From: Archegozetes longisetosus
Lineage: Eukaryota; Arthropoda; Arachnida; Sarcoptiformes; Trhypochthoniidae
DNA length: 64,000 nucleotides
Assembly: GCA_018873245.2 (NCBI GenBank)
Contig: JAEMBT020000003.1
Coordinates: 650,001-714,000, forward strand
Reading direction: 5' to 3'
This document shows, piece by piece, positions 1 through 14,414 of the stretch. The position numbers and the translations under genes were made by a program. Positions within the stretch are counted from its first letter, which is position 1; every line of letters begins with the position of its first letter. Below the pieces are notes generated by a model. The model was given only the letters and a program-made list of their open reading frames with translations, searched no databases and was not told the origin of the DNA.

Positions 1-3000
1 ACTGATAATCAAAATCTATAAAACTGTTATCTATTCCGAAAAAGATTAGGTATAAGTTTCTAACCTTCAAAAATCAAGTGGTAGTTCGTTAGGAATTAAT
101 TTATTTGTCAAATAGTCGCTATTAAGGCTACAAATCATTGCTAATTAATGCAATAATGAAGACATTCTTTTGCCGAAAGGTATTTAGAGACGAGGTAAAA
201 AAGTTTTCAATGAAAAAAGTTAAAAGATAACGCAATCGAACATTACAAAATGATGACTAAACTTCGAAAATCTTTAAAGAACACGTCAAGCCAGGATAAG
301 AAGCTTTTAATCTAAGAAATTTTCAAAGTTTTCTTAATATCATTTTACTAAATAAATACATAATTAATGGACAAAATTACAGAGAAATAAGTCGTAGTTC
401 AATATGTGTGTAATTCACTTGAAATTGAAGTGGAAAAAACACTTTCTATTAGATATCGTAATAAAAGTTCACTACAAGGTCTTTAAAGTTTTGTTTAGGA
501 CTTTCTGTACCATTCATTTTTTATCTACTCATCAGCTTAAAGCCAATTGAACAAATGCTATAACTCTTAATAAATTTCAGGGATTTGTCGAGTTAGTTAA
601 CTTTTTGTGCCCTTTAAATTCGGATAACTGTTCAAGTAAAAAGGCTATAAATCTAATGCATTCATAAGTCTAGTATAAGGTCTTTGATAAAATAATTATT
701 AGTTTATGGTTAAATTTTTTTGAAAAAACTGCGTAAAAACTATATTATTTTTGTTTCCTATCAAATTTATAGTGAGAATCTACCAGTTTTTTTAAATAGA
801 TAAGTCACTTTTCTTTGGTTAAGATTGTTGATAGGAAAAATTAAATCTCGGTTTTGTTAATAAATATAGCGATCGCTATAATACAATATTTCTTTTATTA
901 GAAAAAGTATTTTTTTATTAAGCTTAATAAATAAACTGAAAAATAGATTTTAATAAAAGATTAAACTAATAGATAGTTATGCGAACCAGAAATCAAACAA
1001 TCGAAAGATCTAATTGAATAAAATTTGATTTTTCCATAGAATTAAAAGCTAATAATCATAGAAAATCTTATTCACTATGAGAATAATTTGAGCAAAATAG
1101 TGTCTGTTCAATCTACTAATAAGTCGCTCAAATATAATGATTTAAGGAAAAAAATGATAACCAATAAACTTATGGTTTATATTGAAGATGATTTTTATTT
1201 AAATTACTAAGTTTTACTCTTTACGTCAATTATTTTCTTACTCTTCTAATTGTGTGCTTGTCTTCAAAGTGCAGATGCAATAAAATAAAGTCATATATGA
1301 GAAGTCCTTCGATGCTTATTAAAATATATAATCAACAGATAAAATAAAAAGAAATAAAGTTTGCGATCGTATGTGTTAAGGAAATTAACTCAAATCAATG
1401 TTAACGACTGTAAACAACTCGAAACATGTGACTCTTCATAATGCGATCACAAGAACTATATCACACTATTAAGGATTTCTGTATTCGGTCAGTTGTTCAA
1501 AAAATTTATGAAATGGTTGTCCGCAAAACTTCTATCATAATAGATATAACTCTAAATTAAATATTTTTGCAACATTCGAAATCTGCCCGAAAAACGTTTA
1601 AGCATATGGACAAATTAGGTAAAACTGACTTTTGAGATTATTATTGTTGAAGTTACTTTACCGAATATTGATCTACCTAAAATGACTTAATTGGGATATT
1701 GAATAATCACTTATATAATATCTTTTTTTCATTAAATGTGTGGAGAATAAGAGATAGCATATCATTGGCATTAAAAACGCCTTTCTCTCTAACTATTCAC
1801 ACAAATTCATTAGCTTTGAACAGCAATATAAGTCTCATTCATATCTGCAACTATCATATCTCTCAACTTTTATGGCTAATTAAAAACAATTACTTGCATT
1901 AAAAACAGATAAAATATTCAAATTAGCAAAAATGCTAATTATTTCTATTTATTGAAATGTTCGTGCGCCGGAAATTCAAACATCCAATTGTTTTGGGATC
2001 TCGGCATTCATTTAAACTAAGCTAAAAATCTAGTTTTCTAACCAAATCATTATGAAATTAAAATATTTTCTGAAATTTGTATAAATTTGATAATTTCGAG
2101 TTTAGAATATCATTAGATAGAAGAGTTGAATTCAAACCTAAACTAATTTATTCGAAATCTCAGAAATTAACTAAGTGAAAGATAATAGTTGAAAACTTCC
2201 TGAAAAATAGACATATATCTCATCCTTATTGTTAAAACTATGAAAACGTAATAGGAAAAAAGTTATAAGTGGATCTCGAGTCAGTTTTATAATTATATTT
2301 TTCTAAAAATAATTTCTGCTTATAATACATTTTGACTCCTTTCTCGCTCTTTTAAAATTTGTCACACAACAGAATCAAATGTAAAAATAAAATTTCACAA
2401 AATTATGAGATGCGGATCAAAGTAAGGGATAAAGCGATGACAAGTGCTCCACGAATTTGAATAGAAAGCTAAGCTTTCGGTTAGAATTGATTTGAAACTT
2501 ACTTTTTTCAGTGGAGTATTGAGTTGATATTATGCACAAATTTAAATTAGTTCAGTTTTATACTATATCTGAATTCTCAGATTTCAATTTTTTCTTTTAA
2601 GTCAATTGAGAATTTTGAGGCAATCAGGAACTGATTTTCAAAATATTCGCAATAAGAAAATTTTATCTGATGAGATTGTGAAATAAATAATTTTCTACAA
2701 ACTTTCAGACATTGGCGCCCTTTTTTTGAGAAAAGTAAAAAAATTGAGTTTCTCAATATACAAAAAAACCAAAAATCACTGATTAGTTATGAACATAAAA
2801 TCTGATAAGAGGTAACACGATATGAATAATATTCGCCTTAGAGTTTCAAATATCTAATGAGGAATTTCCCAAAAAACTTTTACTCATATTAAACAACCGA
2901 AAACTCATAACTTATTTGCTATTTATTAACATCGAGAAGAAAGTTTTTGAATCCTATGAGGAGAGAGTAATCGCTATAAATACACGTTTTAAAAGTAACG

Positions 3001-4690
3001 TAATATCGAGCTCGCATTTAGTAGAATATAGTTAAGTAGCGAAAAGCTAACCTCAATTATTATCCTTAAAACGCACTTTCACTTGGTTTTTAAAGAAATT
3101 TTTTAATGCAGATAAAGATTAGACTAAGAAAAGCTTAGGAAATAAAAATTCAAAGTTTAAAGTCGTTTTTACTGCGCATCCATTAAAGCTATTTCAAGGT
3201 TTTTAATTGCATCATAAATCATAGCTTTTCCGAATTTTTTCTCTTGCCATTTAATTGACTCTAGAATGCGATTGTTTTGTTGACAAACAGCATCTGTTGT
3301 GTTAGCTGCACAGTCATTGGAACATGAATTAAAATGCTATCTCAATTTGCTTCAATTCGATTTTGTCCTACGAAAACTTTTTTCTTCATTAATTTGGTCA
3401 CTAACTTTTACTACCAATCATCGGACAAAAGTCTCAATTCAAAGCTTTATCGAATTGTTTTTTATTTCCATCTATGACTTTCGAAAAATAAATCACACAA
3501 TCAAAACATGAATCAACAATCAATAAAACATTTTATCTGAGTTTGCCTCAACAATTTAATAATAAATATATAAATATTTGAAAGCAGTTACGTTTCTCGA
3601 ATCAAATTGTTTGGCAATGTATTTAGACGTCTGTCTCCACAAAAGAGTTGCATTTTACTAAAGCAAAACTTCAATAAAAAGATAATTACAGTTTACAACT
3701 AAATACTTTTAGATCTCACTTTTAACTCGATATTAGGTCACGTGAATAGCGTTTAGAACAATAATTATTTCAAATCAGTCTAAGATAGTATGCGATCGTT
3801 TATATCTCAAAGAAATAAATTTGGATCTATTTTAGCTCGTAAGAAACCTATCATAAGGGATAAATGACATGGTTTGTGTTAAACAAGTTGTTCAATAACT
3901 TTTAAATTAGATTCGAGAAAAGATTTCCAACAAATACAAGTATACAGGAAGAAAATCATGCTTAAAACTTATACACATACACACATTCCTAACCTTTTCT
4001 AATCATTAATTATTTAACTACGCAGGGGATGTATGCAAACGTAATTAGAATATAAATGAGCGCTTAATTAAAAAAGGGTTCGAAAAAGCAAAATTCATCA
4101 CATTTTTATCATGTGCTCAAATTAGTTTGAGATATAAAAAGGAAAATTTTTATATTCAAAAAATCCTTACTGGTTAATAAATAATGTTTTTAAGGAATAA
4201 AACCATATAAGACATTGAATTAAAATAATCTTCAGATATTCGAAGATAATAAAAGTTTTTATTTTATCATAAGTAATTAGTTGACTACAAACTGGAGATT
4301 TTTGTGAAAAATTGATAATTTTCTCACAATAGATCAAGAGGTTAGTAGAAAACAAGATAACAATAACTGCAAAAAGGTTTAATAAACTAGATATAAGTCT
4401 AAAGTAATATCTACTCAATGTGGAAGCTAAACATTGAGGAACTTAATAAATATACCGTAAAAACAGGTTTTCAATGAATAGAAAATTATAGTTAGAGTAA
4501 AAAATGTCACACATTTCGATTGAATTAGAAAAAGACACTTAAGAAGTCTATGATAGGGGTCGTAAATTAGGGCTTTTCTTGTATATTAACGTTCGTAGAA
4601 AATATCTATAGAGAGAAAAAACGGTTAAGCGATTGCAAACACGAGAGTTATTGCTATCAATACTTTCATGATTGTGGCGCAAAGAGTTGC
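1..4690. other. AT-rich non-coding stretch
   Basis: No recognisable gene, RNA or transposon was seen on either strand. Open frames here are short, low in complexity and lack splice or family signals. Confidence 0.5.
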
Positions 4691-4733
4691 TTCAATTATC
4701 AGTTGAATAGAGAAAAACCACTAAAACAAGAAC

Positions 4734-4923
4734 CTGATCAAGGATTTTGATGTTGAAATCCAAGGCCATAAATGTTACAGTGAGGATAAGGGAATTCCCA
4801 TAAACATGATTATAAGAACCCATCGATAGTATAGGCGGTAGTAAAATGTTAGCTATATATTCATTGCTGTTGCTTTTTATTACTGGATATTTATATGAGG
4901 AAACACTTTTTCGTGTTTTATTA
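4734..4923 (-). CDS. exon-like open frame, unrecognised family (copy 1)
   Basis: An open minus-strand frame of about 63 codons follows a strong acceptor (pyrimidine run then CAG at about 4924-4926) and ends at a possible donor CAG|GTTCTT at 4734. If unspliced it stays open to about 4690. The peptide contains SNSNEY, LSMGSYN and NSLILTV. By eye it resembles open frames at 14.4-14.7 kb and 56.6-57.0 kb (shared pattern S-x-S-N-x-[FY], then G, then N/D-S/N-x-L and T-[IV]). No first exon or start codon was found. The product is not recognised; it could be a live exon or a remnant. Confidence 0.3.
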
Positions 4924-4929
4924 CTGAAG

Positions 4930-7900
4930 AAAAAACTAATTAGACCTTATTAGTTATACATTTTTCTTCTTATTAATCATTAGTTTTAGGAAAACATGTG
5001 AAAAATATTTTAGAAAAAATTGTCTGTGCAGCAACTCATTGCATGTGACCATTGAATGAATAAAAGAATTGAAAATTTCCTTAGAAAATCGTAGAAAAAA
5101 ATGATTGGCTCCGATTTCTATAGTTTACGTGATAATGAACTGTAAGGTTTATTAGCAGGTTCACCATTGCAGTAATCATAACAATAATAATACTGGTAGA
5201 AGAAAAAATTATTGGGCTATATCTCAATTGGCAGACAACCCAATTATATCTTTGACAATGAAAACAATTAATTAAAGCTGACTTTTTTGTTCAACTTCGT
5301 ATTGAAAGTATTGTGATTTATCTATGCAGCAAAATCATGTTTTATTCGAACTTTTTAATATTTTTCACTTTAAACAAATGCTATCTTTTATTGTGCTTTA
5401 TTTGAACAACTTCGGTGGCAGTTTAAACTTTACATTTTCTTCTAATCATCACACAAAGAATCAACAAATTATTGATTTTCGTGGTTAAGTGTTTTTTAAC
5501 TATCCTTCTAATGAAGGCTCAAATGTGAAAATTATTTAGTTTCATAACTATAGCATCGTTTCTAACAATAATGGCATTTTGCATTCATTCCATTTCTATT
5601 CAATTCAAAATATTTGCCTTTAAAATAGACTAAACATTATTCATTCATAGGTTTTAGAGTCATATTTTTGCAATTTTTTTAAAATACAGTCACTAAGAAA
5701 GCAAAAAATTGTAAATGATCAGTAAAAAGTTCTGTTCAACTTTATTCACTCACTTTTAAGACTGCGAAAAATCATTATCACTTTAAATTAATATTATTAT
5801 AATTGTTGATGTTTGAAAAAAATATAATAGATTTTCACGATAGAAAATTATTAATTCAATCATTTTTGATTGTACTTCAAAGTTATTAAAACTTTTTGCA
5901 AAAAATTGAAACAATATGAAACTTGTAAAGAAATTTGAGGTCAAAACTTTGGGGTCAGTTATGTGCATGATCTCGAGTTTTACCAAATAGATCATAAGTA
6001 AGTTAAATAAAGATCGTTAAAAATTAAAATAATCTCAGATAAAACAATATTGAAAAAATAATTTTGAACAAGAAAATGTTTACATAAAGAGATAAATTTT
6101 TCGATTGGATAAAAACTAGAATACATGGTAGGTTAGAGAAAAAAGTTCGCAATAAGAGTGATAAATACATACCATTATTAAAATATTTGATAAATTTAAT
6201 GCTCATAATTGTGTTTCACTTTATGGAAGCCAAATGTTTAGCAAAAATATATATTAAATGCTATTATTGTGAGAGAGAATTAGAGAAGAGAAATAAAAAA
6301 CCATTTAATAAAATGACAGCACACATCAAAATTATAAACACAATTAACGACACATTCAGTAATAACTGAGAAGCTCGAGACTGACAGTAAAAATGTTTAG
6401 TCTTTCTATAACCAGTTTTTTGAAATTATTAAATTTATATATGTCTAACTGAACTTTCAATAATTGTCTCACTTATGATAATAAGTTAACAATTTTACAG
6501 ATTTTCAAAACACTCACTATTTTTAGGCGTATTTTAATATGATTTTTTGTAGTGTTGTACTCAGTTGTTCGGCACTAACGGTATATTTCAATAGGATTTT
6601 TACAGTTAAATAGACTTTCTTATTTAAGTATAATATTTAATAACTTTTATATCACTTTTGATTAAGAGCGCACATATCATAAGAATATTTATTTCCAAAT
6701 CCGATATTCAGATTGAAAATCGAAGACAACAATTTTGCATATGAACTAGACAAAAAAACTTCAACTTTTCATTTACTTATCGATGAGAAATAGGACTAAA
6801 TCTTTTTAGCAGAAAAAACTAGATATTAATTGAGATAAGTAACTGTTTAATTGAAAATTTCAGTAAATTTGAAGCACTTTTTACTTAATCAATTGTATTG
6901 AATGAACAAACTAATAAATAGAATTATTTTGCATAAGCGATTAAAACTTTGATTACTCTGAAGATTTTATTTAAATAGCATAACAAAAATGACAGTGGTT
7001 TTCATAAAACCAACTATCCGTTAGTTAAAAACAGTAAAATTCTCATCAAAACTAATATTAAAACTGAATAATAATACGAAAAACAGGCGAAAATGTTCAG
7101 TATCTAAACAGTTATGATCGCGTTTAAAACTGTAAACTAGAAAATAAATATTTCTCTCTTATTCTGCAGTTTTCTCTCTCAGTCCTAGTTCTCTCTCTCT
7201 CAGTCTATTTTCACTCTAATCGTTTGCCAACATATACTAATGCTATTTCCCTTCTTATCTCTAACCATAAGCAGTGAGTTTTCTCTCTATAGCTATGCTT
7301 TTCAGTAATATTTCTGTTCGTATACTAGAATTTGTGCGCCATTGATAGTTGAGATCTCAGCCCACTTTTGCGAATACGTATTTAAACGCAATACTGTTCG
7401 CTAAACTCCACTCTCTTTGCTATTAAATACTTCTGTACTAATAATAATACTACTACTAATAAATTTCTAGCGCACATGTGCTCTTCCAGGCCTTGCTCTC
7501 ACTCTCTGCAAATTTCTATCCACAGCATTGATGCTAAAAAAGTTAACTGTAATTTACAGGTTAACCAACTTATAGTAAACAGTTATTCCTTAATAAAATA
7601 TGCACAAATTATTAGTCTTTCAAACAAGGTTTCACAACAGTTTTTCTGTCAAATTTGCAAAACTTTCAACTCAGGCTTAAACCCATTCATTCATTGGTTA
7701 TTTGTTAGGGAAAAATGCACAAAATTTTTATCGTTTTGAAACAGTGCGCAATTAAAAACATGATAAATATTTTGAACAGCATGAAAAAATTTCTAGTCTT
7801 GCAGTTAAGCTAAGCGTTAATTTTTGTCGATTCAAGATTTAGATGCAATTGAATTTTATATTTAATTTCAAGGATCAGCTAACGTAAAATAATTTAAATA

Positions 7901-8280
7901 TATTTTTCTGTAGGAATTTCTCTGGACAATGCGATTATGTCGAGATCTAGTATCTAAATATAACACCACTTTTTTACAACTACAATATTTATTATCTAAT
8001 GAATGCCATATGTCGACGTTATGTACGTAAATTGAGTACGCAATGCAATGAAGCGCACAGTTTAACGCAAAACTTTAACTATTAAGACTTCTCATGTAAT
8101 TATTTGATAGTCTCTTAGGAATCATCCAAATTTTCACCCTTTTCAGAGCCTTTTAGGCAATTATTATTCTCAAAACTACCTTAAGTACAGGACTAACTCT
8201 GAGATTCTTTCAGATAAATTAAGTTTTGGTTAAGAGACATTAGTATTTACTTTTATAATTCAATAAAATTAGATTTTGGG
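4930..8280. other. AT-rich non-coding stretch
   Basis: No gene seen. A pyrimidine-rich, TC-repeated tract lies at about 7150-7300. The open frames here overlap on both strands and look like chance frames. Confidence 0.5.
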
Positions 8281-8283
8281 AAA

Positions 8284-8978
8284 ACTTACTAGGGAATGTA
8301 AAGCTACTTATTCCTCTAAATTTCTTTAAAAACGATACCAAATTATCACAAATGATGTATCATTTGAGAATTAACATAAATTTCGGGCCATTTTTTTAGT
8401 TTTATTCCTAATTTTGAAATTAAAATTTTTCGCAATGCACATGTCATATGTACAATGAATGAGGTATATGTGTAATGAATATAGTAATTCAGTTTTAATT
8501 TTAACTTAATCATATTAACTTAAACATACTAAAATCAAAAGATGGCCCAAAAAGATTATTAATTGTTATTTATCGAATTATTTTCTATTGATTAACGTCA
8601 TTTTTTGTTTAAGTTCTGAGGAATAGGTAGCTTTATATTTCCTAGTCAGAACTAAATAAAAATGATGTTAATCAATAGAAAATAATTCGATAAATAACAA
8701 TTAACAATCTTTTTGGGCCATCTTTTGATTTTAGTATGTTTAAGTTAATATGATTAAGTTAAAATTAAAACTAAATTACTATATTCATTATACATATACC
8801 TCATTCATTGTACATATAACATGTGCATTGCGAAAAATTTTAATTTCAAAATTAGGAATAAAACTAAAAAAATGGCCCGAAATTTATGTTAATTCTCAAA
8901 TGATACATCATTTGTGATAATTTGGTATCGTTTTTAAAGAAATTTAGAGGAATAAGTAGCTTTACGTTCCCTAGTTAG
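8284..8978. repeat. long near-perfect foldback (about 320-bp arms)
   Basis: The left arm (about 8284-8608) reads back as the right arm (about 8660-8978) with few mismatches. Shared blocks include GGGCCATTTTTTTAGTTTTA and the run around CATTTGAGAATTAACATAAA. The short centre (8621-8645) is not random: GGAATAGGTAGCTTTA is a third copy of the arm tip (GGAATAAGTAGCTTTA near 8950). No transposase is present. It looks like a foldback MITE. The small divergence between arms suggests recent insertion or ongoing gene conversion. Confidence 0.85.
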
Positions 8979-9077
8979 ATTTTTTATTTGGGTAGCATTT
9001 TTAGGCTTTTTAGGTTTGGTTTAGGAATAAACTGCAAAATTAATTTAAGATTTAGTGCATTATTATTAAAGAAACAA

Positions 9078-9141
9078 TTAATCTTCATCAGGCTCGTCAG
9101 CGGTGTTGAGCTTTTTATGCACTGAATTTTTGGTTCCACTT
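9078..9141 (-). CDS. orphan terminal-exon-like frame
   Basis: After a possible acceptor (AACAAAG|A) a short frame ends ADEPDED then TAA. It is visibly richer in GC than its surroundings and has an acidic tail like many protein C-termini. No partner exon was found within about 1 kb, so it may be chance. Not recognised. Confidence 0.15.
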
Positions 9142-9149
9142 CTTTGTTA

Positions 9150-12100
9150 TGAACACAAGAAATATTTTATAAAGCAAGTTCTATTTTTGGAGACAACTCA
9201 TAATTAAGTTATTTTTTCTTTGAAAAGCCTACGACAGGATTACGGATAAAGTTAAAGAAATTTGACTATTATTTCTAAATCTTTTGATAAAGCTATACAT
9301 TTGCTAAAGAACTATTTCAATTAAATTTTGTAAGACTCAACTACGGAGGTTGAAAAATATTGATGCAATAGAATTTTCAGCTTTGAAATCAAATTTTTAC
9401 AATCTTAGAATTTTCTAAATTTTCAGATATTTTGAAAAATAAATTTGTTTAAAGAACAGTATTGAAGAAGTGATAAATTGTAATTTAATGAATATTTTCC
9501 GTGATATTCTTGAAAGTTATTGTAGGAATGCGATTTATCAGCAGACTTGTTGAAAAAAATTGTCTTAGTTCTCGGTCTCATACTTTATATTCACTACTAG
9601 CTATGAACTGATGTCCATTACAAGCTCTTAGTTTTTTATAAGTCAATAAATTTTTATATTCATAAATATTTCACTTTTTTATAACTTTCAATAGAATTGG
9701 TTCAGAGTACGAAATGTAAGAAGAAAATTGACATTTGAGTTAAAAATTTTAAAGTAAAACAAAAAATTGCACGCTTTTCTACGACTTTTCAAATTAACAT
9801 TTGACAAACATTTATAGAGCATATTCAACGACATTTACTTTCAGTTTTAGAGATGTTCGCTAATATGCAAAACTCTAGTCATGACCAAAATAGTAAATGA
9901 GCAAAAAAATTATGCCAAGGAAAGAAAGTTTTTTTGTCAGATAAGAGACATTTCAAAGTTAAGACAAATTGTAAAGAATTTTTTAGGTAAGGATCGCGAG
10001 TATACTCAAGAATAACTTTTATAAAACCTTATAACACGATAGCCAAGCATAAGATCTTTTTAAAATAATTTGCAAAAATCTTTGAGCACTTTCGAAATTT
10101 TTCGTATTTTTATATCTGTTGATTTTTTTATAAACTTAAAGAAAATTTATTTATTTAGAAAATGGAGAGAATTGACCAGAAGTGTGACACGTCTCGGTTG
10201 AAAAGATTTTTTGAAGTAATTCAATGTTTGGTAAATATGATACTTTTGTGACAAAAGTCTATAGAAGTAATATCTGTTCCAATAGTTTGCTCAAACAATT
10301 TTCACGGTTGAGATTAAAAATTGAATTTTTTGCATTATTAAGTTTTTTCGGTGAAAAATTCTGGATCATTTTCCAAAAAATGATTTTCACTTTTCCAAAA
10401 CGGAAATTAAATTTTGCTTTGAAATAAAGTTTAGGAATTTTCAAGTCGAAGTTTTTATGATAATTATAAAGCGGATGACATCTGATGCAATGCTCATGTA
10501 TAGACTTATTTGAGAGCAAAAAACTAGTCAATTTTTAATAGAGTTTGTTTTCATACTGTATATAATCTTTACGGTTTAGATGAATGAATAAGTTATACAT
10601 ACAATACAATTAGAAAAAAAACTTTTATCAATTGATAATTTTAGACCAAAAATTTATTGATAAGTCAATCAAAGGAAATCAAAATAGTCATCTAAAAGCT
10701 TTTCATCTCGAATATTAATCTTTTGTTTTCAAACTGATTTTATAAATCAGTTATTTGTTGTATAATTATTCAAAATTTTACGAGATTCAAGTTATTTTCA
10801 TAGTTTGAGAATATCTTCGTGAAAAAATAGGAATTAAAAGTTAAGAGACAGAGAAAAAAAATTTTATTTTTGGCTATCGAGTGGAAACAAGATACTAATC
10901 TTCGCTTGAGAAGAGCTTAAGAAAGAAAAAATTAATAAAAAGCAAAGAGAGATAGAGATAAAAAACTGATAGACATTCTAGTTTTGTCTACAGTTGTTGA
11001 GTTTTGTGTATTTTCTCAATTGATGATTAGGAGAAGAAAATAGTTTTCAGAAGTTTAGAACCATAAAAAGCAGTTTTCAGGACTTGTACTGAATAAGTAG
11101 TGAAAAAAATTTGAAAACTTTTTTACCTATTTTGATTGAAAAAGAAAATTGTTTATAAAGTCAGGTATATTACGAAGAAGGATCTAATTGTAGTTAAGCT
11201 CAAGTGGACACGTGTCGCACACAATTAAATGTACATGTCTTTTAGTTTGGAGATCATGTGATGCGTACTATTTTTTGGTCAATTGCGGACACAAGACTTG
11301 CATCAGTAGACTATTCTTTAATTGTTAATGAACGCGTCAATGATTATTAATTAGTATTTTTACTCTCTTAAACTTTGAGAGAATTGATTAGTTATGTTTA
11401 TAGAGTAGAAAAGTTTTTTGTTTAAGTTTATCATTGATTAAGCTTTTTTCCTGATTTTGCGCATCAATTAGTTAATGATGTGAAGCGATTGATCTTTTTT
11501 CTACTTTTATCAGCTCTTTATTCTCATACAAACTAATTAATTGAGGAAAATTTTTTTCGTTTGTTCATTCAATAAATTACAGAAATTCAGAAGCAGACAA
11601 AATTAGACTTGAAAACTTAACTTTTGATTAAGTTGTTTGAACTTTTCTTTTAATAACAACAAATGTTAAGAGTTTTTCTCAACCAATTGTTAAAATGAAG
11701 ATTTTTTCGTTATATAAATGAAGTTGAACGTCATTTTTTAGGAAAAACGTTTTTACTTAGCACGTTTATGATAAGGACTTTGAGCTTTAAAATTAAACTT
11801 TAATTGAATAAAAACTGTCTAATTGTATCCTAAAGTTTATGTTTAATTATTGTAGATTCATACTAATAATAAGAGCTAAGTCTGAAGGTTCGATTGTTGA
11901 GTAGTTCAATAAAGTTAGAGAAAGTACTTTAAAATTTTGCGCTTCAAATCCACATTTTTATTATTCGACTGAAGTCATTAGGATTGAGATAAAAGATTGG
12001 GTTTATTCAAAAATATTTGTTAGTCAGTACTAGTGAACGTATTTCTGGTATTTTTGTGTAACTCTTTAATTGCTAAAGGATAGATATTATAATTGAAATT

Positions 12101-12235
12101 ATCTAAACGGCAGACATCGAACATTAAATTATAACAAGTTTTTTAAACGATATTTATATTCGCTATTTCTACGGTAATAACAGAAAGTCTCTTCGTTCAG
12201 TCTGTGTTACATTTTCTCTATTAGACATTTTAAAA
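9150..12235. other. AT-rich non-coding stretch
   Basis: No gene, RNA gene or clear repeat was recognised. Confidence 0.5.
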
Positions 12236-12241
12236 GTTTGT

Positions 12242-12428
12242 GCAGTGCCCGCAGGTCAGTTAAGATCATACTCCCACAATGGCACTTTCTTACTAGCATT
12301 TTTTTAATCGGAAAATCAATGCATATAAATATTATCCTATTAATAATAATACTCATTATGAATGCAAAAATTGTTAAGAAGAGAGTGTCATTTTAGGGGT
12401 ATGACCCTAACTGATCTACGAACACTGC
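12242..12428. repeat. small MITE with terminal inverted repeats
   Basis: The ends are inverted copies over about 60 bp: left begins GCAGTGCCCGCAGGTCAGTT, and the right end read in reverse begins GCAGTGTTCGTAGATCAGTT. There is no coding capacity. The CAGTG end is compatible with several DNA-transposon families. No clear target-site duplication was seen, so the superfamily is left open. Confidence 0.7.
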
Positions 12429-12429
12429 A

Positions 12430-14410
12430 ACCTTTCTTCATATATGTCAAGTCTGATAAACTGTCACATTTATTACACAATCAAAGTTAGACTTATTTTT
12501 CTCACCGATTATTCTAAAAACTTAATACGTAATTTCTAAATGTATTTTATTCATCGAAATAGAAAATAAAAAGCAATTTGAAAATTTAACATACTCGCTT
12601 GAATCATATGAAGGAAAAGATTGCATCAAACTAATCAAACGTATAATTAAGCAGTTTTTTCAAGCTGTTTTGTGCATGTATTCTGCAAATCAAAGATCAA
12701 TCAGTTCTTGTTTGCAGCTATCCTGTGATGCGCTCACTCATTTTCAGAAATCAGTGATGATATGCTTGAGTTAGTGGCCAAGTTTTTCTATTTATCGATG
12801 AGGATTAAGATTATGGCTGATGCAAAAGGATGTTTGTCTTGCATAATGATGACTAGGGATCTCAATTCTTCAGCTTTGTGGCAGTCTTTAGCGCAGGTTT
12901 AAAGCTGGAGATTAAGGTCTTATCCTGTAGTCACACTTTTGATTTTAAACCTATTGTAAATAATTCCGAAAAATTATTGTATGGTCCCCTATTGCAATTC
13001 TTCTTCAGCCTTCACTCGATGAAGTGTTGGCATCCCTAGTCATGGCTGATTTAGAACAAGCTATATTGAATCTAGTAATTATTTTCTCATTCTACAGAGA
13101 TTCAATTTCTTTTAGTTGTGTGCTTCATAGTTCTCTCGAAAGACAATTTTTTGCATTATTTGCACCATTTTTAGCTTTGCTTAAAATGCAAATTAGTGGC
13201 AAACACACTAGGGTTTTGTGCTTGAAACTTCTGTTAAGAATCTAAATGTGTAATTTTCTAATTTTCATCCTAAGTAAAGCTCACGCTAACAATAGTGCAA
13301 AATTTTTTACTTTTCGGAGTACCTATGAATTATTATCTTTATAACTATTATTATCCTTACCTCAAAAGTCATATCAAATTCGATCTTAAATAGTTATTAT
13401 GAATAGTGTGAATATAACCAACACCTCATAGACACAAAAGTGATCCAAATAAATAGTCCCCAACAAGAGAATTCGATCTTTTTTAGTCCAACTCTCTCGA
13501 TAAATATCAAAAGATTTAAAATTTCCAAATAAACCAAATAATAAAAAGTGGCGTAAGTTTAAAATATCGAGTAATTAGATGTTTGAAGCGAAAAATATTT
13601 TTCAATAAAACTTAGGTTTATTAAAATTTATCCTTACCTTCATTCAGATAATAACAATAATTTGCACTTTATATTAATAACAAATAGTCTCATAAGCAAC
13701 TTATAATACGTGTTGACTTTAGCAAAAACTGAAGAAGCAATGAAGAGTAAGACAATCAATATTGAAATCCAAATATTGTCAGTATAACGGACTTAACAGC
13801 TTAAGAAAGACTCGTGTTTCACCGAAAGTAGACTCATAGAGCAACGAATTGATACGAGTATTCAATAATACGAAGAATAGCAATATAAACTTTTACTAAT
13901 ATTTATTATTGTACTCGATAGCTTCAAATGAATTAAACTCAATTTTGTTATTATTTACTCAACGACTATCTCGAAAATTTTAATTCTGTACGGATTCTGT
14001 TCTCAATCTCACTGTTAGAGTATACAAGTTTTAGCCTTAGATGATAGCATATGATATAGAAACAAGTCATTTGAAACATAAGAAAATTGACGTTATAGTA
14101 GTCGTAAAGGATGAATAACATGGATCACAGAATACCAGAAAATAAAACTCGGTTTAGAATACGATTAGATGTAATAGGAATCGAAACGAAAATCAATCAC
14201 AATTGATAGTATTGATTTCTGATATCTTGACCAAAATTTTAAACCTAATAATGATTCGATTGATATCTTTTTCAGCCGTAAGACTAATATTTTTTATGTA
14301 AAATCAAACCCGACATCATCTCAAATGGCTCTATATCATTCTTATAATATCAGTAATAAAGAGCCTGTGATAAATTGGATAAGAGTATATGTTATATTAT
14401 TGTGGCCTCA
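12430..14410. other. non-coding stretch with a richer segment
   Basis: 12700-13250 is visibly richer in GC and less repetitive than the surrounding DNA and may be a decayed gene or element. No family could be recognised in any frame. The open frame at 13024-13245 is hydrophobic and unsupported by splice signals. Confidence 0.35.
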
Positions 14411-14414
14411 AATA

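Noticed and set aside
13024-13245. Hydrophobic plus-strand frame of 73 codons
   Set aside because: No start context, partner exon or recognisable motif; only the GC-richer setting is notable.
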